Source: Chimonanthus salicifolius
Lineage: Eukaryota; Streptophyta; Magnoliopsida; Laurales; Calycanthaceae
Reading direction: 5' to 3'
DNA: 64,000 bases
NCBI GenBank assembly: GCA_013350335.1
Contig: CM023538.1
Span: forward strand, 50,171,195-50,235,194
Positions 57,560 through 64,000 of this stretch are shown here, one piece after another. Position 1 is the first letter of the stretch. Each line of letters opens with the position of its first letter. The position numbers were made by a program, and so were the translations under genes. The notes below the pieces were generated by a model, which ran no database searches, was not told where the DNA came from, and saw nothing but the letters and a program-made list of their open reading frames with translations.

Positions 57560-58239
57560 CAGCCTCTTTCCTATTATATTGGAGTTACATGGTTGAATTA
57601 GGAGTGTTTGTACTGTGTTTTATAGTGGGTTTTTTATGATGAGGCTTTTGAGGGCTTGAAATCTATTTTCTAATATTTTTCAAAAAGATGATATTTAGGA
57701 AAAAGATAGTTAATGGAGAATTTTTATTGTGTGAGTTCAGGTAAGATGAGATTTAAGAAAAAAGAATAGAAGGAAATGTAACAAAGATGGAGAGAATTCT
57801 AGGACAACGAGGAGGAGAGTTTAAACAACTTTATCATAAGGTTTGAGAGTATAAAAAGGATTGGGTTTTATTGATTATGATTATTTTTTGGAATTTGTGA
57901 AAAGGTAGGTGTGTTTCTAAGATAATGAGAGAAGTTAGGGCCTTTTCGCCAAAATATATTTCCTCTGGTTGTTTTCTTTTGGTATTTGTTTTGTCCTAAA
58001 ATGAAACTTTGCTTTGCAAATCCAGGCAACTGACGATGAAGGGAGTTCCCAGAACTCATTCCAATTTGAAGAACAACTTATGACTTCCCTCAACAGACCA
58101 TTTGACCAAGATGAGTATGAAGATCTGTTATATAGAGCAAATGTTTGTAAGCCATTGGAACGAGAGATAAACTTGCGCACGCGATCAGTTGACTATAAAA
58201 CACGTAAAGATGGCATGTCATATTTTGGTTATTATCCAG
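56230..58239 (+). CDS. Uncharacterised plant gene, two exons recognised (3' end missing)
   Basis: Exon a, coding part 56230-57219 (330 codons, ATG chosen as the first after an in-frame TGA at 56194), ends at a gtaagt donor. Intron 57220-58025 ends aatccag. Exon b, 58026-58239 (71 codons plus 1 base), ends at CCAG/gtattt. The spliced frame is open. Residues about 109-142 (FELKMFLEHLREDGTSYVLD then HVKYEEE) and 266-293 (YQIFLNHVRIDGDSLVLELP then VIKYEED) are two copies of one motif. Between them lie Lys/Ser-rich short repeats (KMNQKSQ-SSE). Exon b holds FEEQLMTSLNRPFDQDEYED and RTRSVDYKTRKDGMSYFGYY, which resemble a conserved block of unnamed plant proteins (consensus F-EKLM-L-KPYD-EY). The function is unknown. 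Homologues I recall continue with a further C-terminal exon, which is not visible. The Ty3/gypsy insertion at 58874 lies in what would be the next intron. Upstream, 56071-56154 is open and may be a uORF. Confidence 0.65.
57511..57557. repeat. (CT)n microsatellite in the intron
   Basis: More than 20 CT units inside the intron 57220-58025, with shorter CT runs just before. Confidence 0.9.
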
Positions 58240-58873
58240 GTATTTAAAAAGAAGAACTCTTTTATCTAGATTTTCTCAGTTCTATCCTTTTGTTCTTTTA
58301 CCATTTATATTTGTATGGTAGTGTTTAAGAACATATCAACATGCCACCTTTTTGTTGGGGAGTGGGATGGTGTCTACTATATATAGTTCAGATCACTTGT
58401 GCACCCCTATGCATGCGCTTGTATGTGAGGACTATTTAGGATCATGGTGATGAGTTTATTCTGAAGGTCAATGCTTGAATGTGGGGCCTATCCAAAATTA
58501 GCTTCAATGGTGTGTGAACAACGAATGACAGCAATTGGGGCCTAGATGGGCCCCATTACGAGGTGGCCGCAGTTTGTTTTCTTGTGGCTAGGTGCTTGTG
58601 TGAAGATCTTCACATATATACAATGTTTGGAATCATAACATTAATCATTTTACGTCTTCCATCATCATGAATAGTAAATTGTAGAATTGTAAGATCCATT
58701 ATATGAAAAAAAAGATAGAAAGATATCTTTTTTGGATATAAAAGATAAAAGATAAAATACTTTCTTTTTTAAATAGAAGATAAAGGATTTCTTAAAAGAA
58801 ATTATATGGGGAATTCTCCAATTTCCTTTATCAAATGAAGATGCATAAGCATGACAAAATCCATTAAAGTAAC
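58240..58873 (+). other. Intron sequence before the gypsy insertion
   Basis: No exon-like segment recognised. It includes A-rich text with several agatatctttt-like blocks at about 58710-58800. Confidence 0.4.
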
Positions 58874-59307
58874 TGATAGGGTCCACGGTGACAGGTCATA
58901 GGGGCCATGGTTAGTAGATGCCATCCACAGGTTAGTTGGATAAAAGTGCTGTTATCAGTTCAGCTAGATAAGTGAAGAGGATTTGCACCAGAATTAAATA
59001 ATAATTTCAGAATATTAGGTTTCTTGAATAAGAGCATTAAGTAGATCGACTGGTAGGCTAAATGTTAGCTGTTAGTTGAGAAAATGTAGCAAGAAGTGAA
59101 TAATTGTAGGGATTTTTGTTGATTGAGAAATATGTGTATGTCATTTTCTTAGAAATGGAAACTAGGACAAAATTTGTAGTAACTAGGAAGCAAGGAACCA
59201 CCTCGAATCGGTTCTAACCTTCTCTATTTTCTTCCTTTCTTTTTAACTTTTGTTAAAAAACTTGCCTGTTAATCTGTCTGGCATCCCACGCATCAGAATG
59301 TTAAACA
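58874..59307 (+). repeat. 5' LTR of the Ty3/gypsy element
   Basis: It starts TGATAGGGTCCACGGTGAC and ends GTTAAACA, followed after two bases by cttggtgtcagtgct, a diverged initiator-tRNA primer-binding site (TTGGTATCAGAGC type). About 434 bp. The 3' LTR lies beyond the window, so the left boundary rests on the TG start and typical gtcca-ggtgac text only. Confidence 0.6.
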
Positions 59308-59309
59308 AC

Positions 59310-60215
59310 TTGGTGTCAGTGCTGAGGCCCATTATGCATTTGCCTCAAATGGAGGACCACATGTCTAGATTGGAAAGAGAATTCCAGAAATTCTTGAGGG
59401 ATGTATGGGAAATAAAGAGAGATCTTGGCAGCATTGGAGGCGACATATGACAGGTTTGCTTCTGCTGGTCACAGAGACCGACAAGAAGCTGAATCAAAAG
59501 CATAATCTGGTGGAGCATCAGGATGGGGAAGTATTCAGATGAGATATGCTCATTTTTTTTTACTCGATTCTCAGATGACGATTCAGCAGGATGGATTTAG
59601 AGGGCGGAACAATTTTTTCTCTATCAACGCATGGACAAGCAAGAAAAAGTGCTACTCGCTTCCTTCCATTTGGAGGGCCAGGTATTCCAATGGTTTCGGT
59701 AGTTCAATGCTTCAAAAAAAAAAAAAAAATTTCTGAGCTGGGATGAATGTACACAGGAATTATGCATTAGATTCTGTTCCTTGGGTCATGAGGGCTTTGA
59801 TGAATTCTTGGCGAAACTTAGGCAGACCGGGTCGGTATGGGAATATCAAGTTAACTTTGAATTATTGTCAACACGAGTGCAAGGGTGGCCTGTGCAGGCA
59901 TTGGTGGGTAGCTTCATTGGCAGCCTAAAGGAAGAGATTCGATCTGAGGTAAAGTTCTTTAAGCCGACAACCATCCTTGTGGCTATCGAACTTGCTTGGA
60001 TGCATGAAGAAAAGTTGCAGCACCTTAGACACACTGTTTGGCCTGCAGGAACAGTGTCAGGGAACCTAACCCGTCACACATGGGCAACAGAATAACTTGA
60101 GCAACATCCCATTTGAAAAACTGATGTGGGTTGAGATGCAAGCTCGGCGAGAAAAAAAAGGTTATGCTATAACTGCGATGACAAGTTTTCCCTCGGGCAT
60201 TGCTGTAAAATGTAG
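59310..60215 (+). pseudogene. gypsy gag and zinc knuckle, decayed
   Basis: Plus frames include MEDHMSRLEREFQKFLRDVW (coiled N-terminal part). At 59781-60095 they read FDEFLAKLRQTGSVWEYQVN, then RVQGWPVQALVGSFIGSLKE and EEIRSEVKFFKPTT, the Retrotrans_gag core. The knuckle CYNCDDKFSLGHCCK lies at about 60165-60209. Frameshifts separate the parts, and a poly-A stretch near 59717 breaks the middle. Confidence 0.85.
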
Positions 60216-60389
60216 CAATTTTTTTTACTCAAAGCAATAAAAACTCAAGAAAAAGACGAGCAAGGCATGGAAGAACCAGTGGTCAAATGATGAAACAAAC
60301 CATATGACTGAGTTGATGGGATCACTCAGAAATATCCTTCACGCTTTGGCCGTGCTGGTCTCTTCGAGAATGAGACAAGCAATCATCTG

Positions 60390-62248
60390 CGGTCGATGAC
60401 TTTCTGCACTCATTGACAGCGGCAACATGTACAATTTTATAAATGCCAGATTGGCTGGAAGGTTGGGGTGCCCGATTCAACTGCCTATTTCTTTCCAAGT
60501 GATGATTGCTGAAGGAAATAAGTTGGATTGCATCGGAATTTACCGAGATACCATCATTGCTCTACAAAGGATATCAGTTTTAGGCAGATATGTACCCCCT
60601 GGATCTGAATGGGTCTGATTTAGTACTCAGCATACAATGGCTGCAAAGTCTCAGGCTGTCATATGTGATTTAAGCAATCTTATGATGGATTTTTTCGTTG
60701 CCGGGAAATCATATTGGCTAGTCGGATCAGCATCAACTGATATCCGTCCAGCCCAAGTTGACTGTATGCATAAATCGATTACGGCCAACGCAGGCAACTC
60801 ATCCCAGGCAATACAGGAGACAAACAAGTCATATCAGCTGACACCGTTTTCGGTCCTTGAGAAAATGACATTGAATGCTATTTTTTGTAGTTTGTAACAG
60901 TTTTTGATGAACCTGAGGGGCTCCCTCCACCACGTTCATATGATCATAAGATTGAGAGTCGACCAGGTGCACCGCCGGCCAATGTCTGCCCATGCAGGTA
61001 TCTGCACTTCCAAAAGGCTGAAATTGAGCGTGTTGTGTGGGAAATGCTTGACTAAGGAATCATTGGGCACAACACCTTTCTATTCTCATCTCTACTGTTA
61101 TTTGTACAGAAGGAAGATGGTTCTTGGCATTTCTGCGTGGATTATCGAGCATTAAACAACATCACTGTCAAAGATCGGTTCCACATTCCGGTTATTGACA
61201 AGGACAAACTTCAGCTTCCATATTTTCCAAATTGGATTTCGAATCAGGTTATCACCTAATCCGAGTGAGGCCAGATGATGTGCATAAAACAGCCTTTCGT
61301 ACACAAGAAGGCCACTATGAATTTCTTGTTATGCATTTGGATTCACAAAAACCCCGTTGACATTCCAAGATCTCATGAATAATGTTTTTGGACCTGTTTT
61401 GTGCAAGTTCATTTTAGTATTTTTCGACAACATTGATTTGTAGCCGCAATTGGGTAGACCATTTGGGCCACATGCATACAGTCTTGGAAATTTAAAAGAA
61501 GCATCAATTGTTTGCAAATAGACAGAAATGCATTTTTGGTGTCACACGATGGAGTATCTTGGTCGTATCACTTAGAAGGGGTGGCAGTTGATCCCGAGAA
61601 GATCCATTGCATGCTTAGTTGGCTAAGACCCACTAATGTGGAAGGCGTAAGTGGTTTTTTGGGGCTAACAAGATATTATCGTCTGCTTGTGCAAGGTTAT
61701 GGTAAACTGGCAGCTCCTCTCACTGTGTTACGGAAAAAGAATTAACTTTCAGTGGTCTTGACAGTGCTGAAAAGGCTTTTCAAGCGTTAAAAACAGCCAT
61801 GACACAAGCGCCTGTGCTAGCACGTTTGGATTCCTCAAAGAAATTCGTTATAGAGATGAATGCATCAGGCAATGGGTTGGGCGCTGTGCTCACTCAAGAT
61901 GGCAGACCAATCGCCTACTTCAATAAGGCACGTTATCAGGCCGGGCATTAACCCAATCAACATATGAAAGGGAAATGCTGGCAATAATACGGGCAACCCA
62001 AAAATGGAGGCCATACTTATTGGGTTGACTATTTGAGATATGGACTGATCATCAAAGTCTTAAACATTTCTTGGAACAAAGAGTTACTGCAATGGAGTAG
62101 CAGAAATGAGTTGCTAAATTTCTCAGCTTCGACTACAACATGTATATTGAGCAGTCAGGTCAAACAAGGTTGAGGATGCTTTTCTAGGTGTGCTGATTGC
62201 AGTTTACTTTATCGTGTCGTGGCCCAATTCAGCCTGTCTAGAAGAGGT
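60390..62248 (+). pseudogene. gypsy protease, reverse transcriptase and RNase H, decayed
   Basis: Protease: YNFINARLAGRLGCPIQLP and GNKLDCIGIYRDT; the DSG active site just upstream is in a broken frame (LIDSGN). [22 protein letters not shown] at about 61125-61185, then the catalytic region LVFFDN near 61415-61435 where active enzymes have F-x-DD. RT end: GVAVDPEKIHCMLSWLRPTN and GVSGFLGLTRYYRLLVQGYG. RNase H: KKFVIEMNASGNGLGAVLTQ, where N replaces the catalytic D of IETDAS. At least two catalytic residues are therefore lost in addition to stops. Confidence 0.88.
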
Positions 62249-62254
62249 ACTGAA

Positions 62255-62769
62255 CTAAGAAGCACCGATACGGGTGCGCGAATCGGATACGACATGCATC
62301 TAATATGGGGATACGACAAATTTTGAAAAACTAGGATACAGGTGTGGAGAGATACGCCGAATTAAAAAATATTTTAAATATATATATTAACAAAATAAAT
62401 TCAAGCATTTCCAAAAAAACATCATAAATTCTACTATAAGATAAAAAAATTGAATTTTTCGAAGTTTTCCTAATAAACATATTACACACAATTATCCATC
62501 GAAAATAATCCAAAAAAAAAAGACAAAAAAATATCAATATGAGATTTAAACATACATAATTAAATATTAAGTGTATAACTGATTTTCTATTATTAGATAA
62601 CTATATTTTTACACTTACAATATTAGAATACTAATAATTTAGTATTCTATTATTAGAAAACTATATTTTTATATTTATAATGAATACATGCATATACATA
62701 TATATACATATACATACATATACATATATATACATATACATACATATACATATATATATATATACATAC

Positions 62770-62800
<31 letters not shown>

Positions 62801-63566
62801 AATATATATACATATATGTATATATATACATATATATACATATATATACATATACATATATATATGTATGTATAATTATATAGCATTTACACTTACAATA
62901 TTAGACTACTAGTAATTTAGTATTATATATATATAACGAAAAGCCACGGAAATGCGGAAATAGCTACTCACTGCCTCACGTGAAAATTGAAATAAAAAGC
63001 CACGGAAACCACAGAAATAGCTACACTTGTTGCCGCACGTGGAAACAAAGCCATGGAAACCACGAAAACCCTAACATAAGAGAGCAACGGCACCTGCAAC
63101 TGGAAGAGAAGAAAGAAATGAAGGGAAGAAAAAAAAACTGTGGCGAACGGTATGTTCCCTTCTTCCTCTTCTCTCTAGCTTTTTCTTTTTCTTTTTCTTT
63201 TTCTTTTTCTTTTTTTCCTCTTCTAGCGAAATCAAACCTCTCTCTAGCCTTTTCTCCTTTTTTTTTCCTATCTTCTCCTCAATCGCATGATGTAACGATT
63301 GATTGCCGTTGCATCGCACGATCTGCAAAACGACGTTGTTTTAAGGGGAAAATATGGAATAAAAAATAAAAAATGCGTGTCGTGTGTCGCGTGTCCCGCC
63401 GTGTCACGTGCCGTATCCTCGCACACCTATTCATATCGGTGTCGTATCCATATTTGAAAAATAATTTAATTAATTGGGTGCGTATCTGACACGTATCCGG
63501 CCGTATCCGTGTTGGATATGCACCCGACACAGATACTCGAAGGGTTTCAAAGTATCCGTGCTTTAA
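62255..63566. mobile_element. Mutator-like (MULE-type) non-autonomous element
   Basis: Flanked by GGTACTGAA (62246-62254 and 63567-63575), a 9-bp duplication typical of Mutator elements. It extends to 10 bp if the preceding A is counted. Left end CTAAGAAGCACCGATACGG; right end reversed TTAAAGCACGGATACTTTG. Further inward both ends are rich in GGATACG / CGTATCC text. No transposase. The interior has TA/TACA microsatellites (62690-62900), a TTTTTC run (63178-63212) and a gene-leader-like segment at 63045-63350. Removing it joins gypsy RNase H to integrase. Confidence 0.8.
62690..62900. repeat. (TA)n/(CATA)n microsatellite
   Basis: About 200 bp of alternating tatata and tacata units inside the Mutator-like element. 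Translated frames of Tyr/Ile repeats are artefacts. Confidence 0.9.
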
Positions 63567-63575
63567 GGTACTGAA

Positions 63576-64000
63576 TGAAGCTCATGCTAATGGAGATCTG
63601 GATTAGATTCAATCTTGACTCCAAAATGACCCCTCCTCTGTCCCAGGATACACACTTGTGAAGGATATTCTTTACTATAAAGGAAGACTCGTCTTGCTTT
63701 CAAATTCTTGATTTCAGTTGTTTATACTCTTGGAGTTCCATGATACTCCCACTGCAGGCCACTCGGGTTTTCTCAGGACCTGCAAACAGCTGCTCTCCTA
63801 GTTCTTTTAGAAAGGGATGAAGCGTGATATCAAGTTGTATGCGGCTGCGTGTGACATTTTTCGACGTCATAAGTATGGTTCATTGACACCTAGTCTTTTG
63901 CAATCATTACCCATTCTAGATTGTGTGTGGGAGGATAAATCAATGAATGTCATCGATGGGCTACCCCTTTCCAACGGGTATTCAATTACAATGGTGGTCG
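63576..64000 (+). pseudogene. gypsy integrase N-terminal part, cut by the window end
   Basis: Plus text reads GYTLVKDILYYKGRLVLL, then EFHDTPTAGHSGFLRTCKQL (the HHCC zinc-binding domain's H-x3-H region), AACDIFRRHKYG (where C-x2-C is expected, the first C is kept and the second is F-R-R-H-K), then WEDKSMNVIDGLPLSNGYS, the start of the catalytic core (W-x-SMDFI-GLP in active elements, with D replaced by N). Frameshifts occur near 63700 and 63800. Confidence 0.85.

Larger units (their letters stand above)
58874..64000 (+). mobile_element. Ty3/gypsy retrotransposon, decayed, runs off the window
   Basis: Order on the plus strand: LTR, primer-binding site, gag, CCHC knuckle, protease, reverse transcriptase, RNase H, [Mutator-like insertion 62255-63566], then the integrase zinc-binding domain and start of the core. 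Gag and RT text are of chromovirus type. Many stops and frameshifts run through all domains. It is inserted in the presumed intron of the gene at 56230. Confidence 0.9.

Noticed and set aside
62653..62886. Tyr/Ile repeat ORFs on both strands
   Set aside because: Translations of the TA/TACA microsatellite.
63071..63369. Ser/Phe-rich plus and Lys-rich minus ORFs
   Set aside because: They come from CT/TTTTTC-rich sequence inside the Mutator-like element; no domain, though the segment may be captured leader sequence.
58874..64000. Endogenous pararetrovirus
   Set aside because: It has an LTR, a primer site next to it, chromovirus-type gag and an integrase; no movement or coat protein motif was seen.

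Overview
This window is nuclear DNA of a flowering plant. It is AT-rich, its genes have GT-AG introns, and most of it is old, nested transposable elements. The host-gene material is plant-specific or organellar: a mitochondrial-type ribosomal protein bL12 gene, the 3' part of a SABATH methyltransferase gene, a decayed GROWTH-REGULATING FACTOR copy, and a two-exon fragment of an uncharacterised plant gene. I could not fix the species. No bacterial operons, CRISPR arrays, rRNA genes or free tRNA genes were seen.

Layout. 0-7 kb: a TRIM-like miniature retrotransposon (556-905) and a truncated Ty1/copia element on the minus strand (3125-6553). 7.6-9.0 kb: the last two exons of a SABATH gene, without their 5' exons. 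9.5-13 kb: a 104-bp AT tract, a tRNA-derived SINE with a 15-bp target duplication, and an L1-type LINE split by a 464-bp hAT-type element with an exact 8-bp duplication. 14.3-19.8 kb: hAT transposase remnants and stacked LTRs. A 2445-bp solo LTR (target duplication GTTCG) sits inside a ~280-bp TRIM-type solo LTR (GAGAG), which sits inside a further LTR-like sequence. 21.7-22.4 kb: the only complete and apparently intact gene, bL12m. 23.5-30.7 kb: five LINE pieces in both orientations around an intronless, frameshifted GRF retropseudogene that carries a SINE, a tandem duplication and a relic miR396 site. 32.6-34.7 kb: a second TRIM-like element, a second SINE (12-bp duplication) and a copia LTR. 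35.1-45.8 kb: three giant solo LTRs, one nested in another with exact 5-bp duplications, lying in copia remains. 46-51 kb: a GGGGTAA-rich TIR element carrying a solo LTR, then a second TIR-like element with a GC-rich minisatellite. 51.7-53.5 kb: a plant transposon-protein gene interrupted by a complete 635-bp TRIM. 53.7-55.4 kb: an L1 LINE 3' end. 56.1-58.2 kb: the uncharacterised gene. From 58.9 kb to the window end: a decayed Ty3/gypsy element inside an intron of that gene, itself carrying a Mutator-like insertion.

The parts work as a record of insertion order rather than as a pathway. The most unusual recurrent signal is that unrelated long LTRs here each carry a private array of short palindromes: CCGAGGGGTCGG near 18.5 kb, TTCGGAAGTTCCGAAG near 36.5 kb, GTTCGGCCAT/ATGGCCGAAC hairpins at 40.3-41.5 kb, and TTCAGTCGACTGAA at 42.8-42.95 and 47.3-47.6 kb, including one perfect 36-bp palindrome. 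All calls come from reading the sequence; no database search was run.
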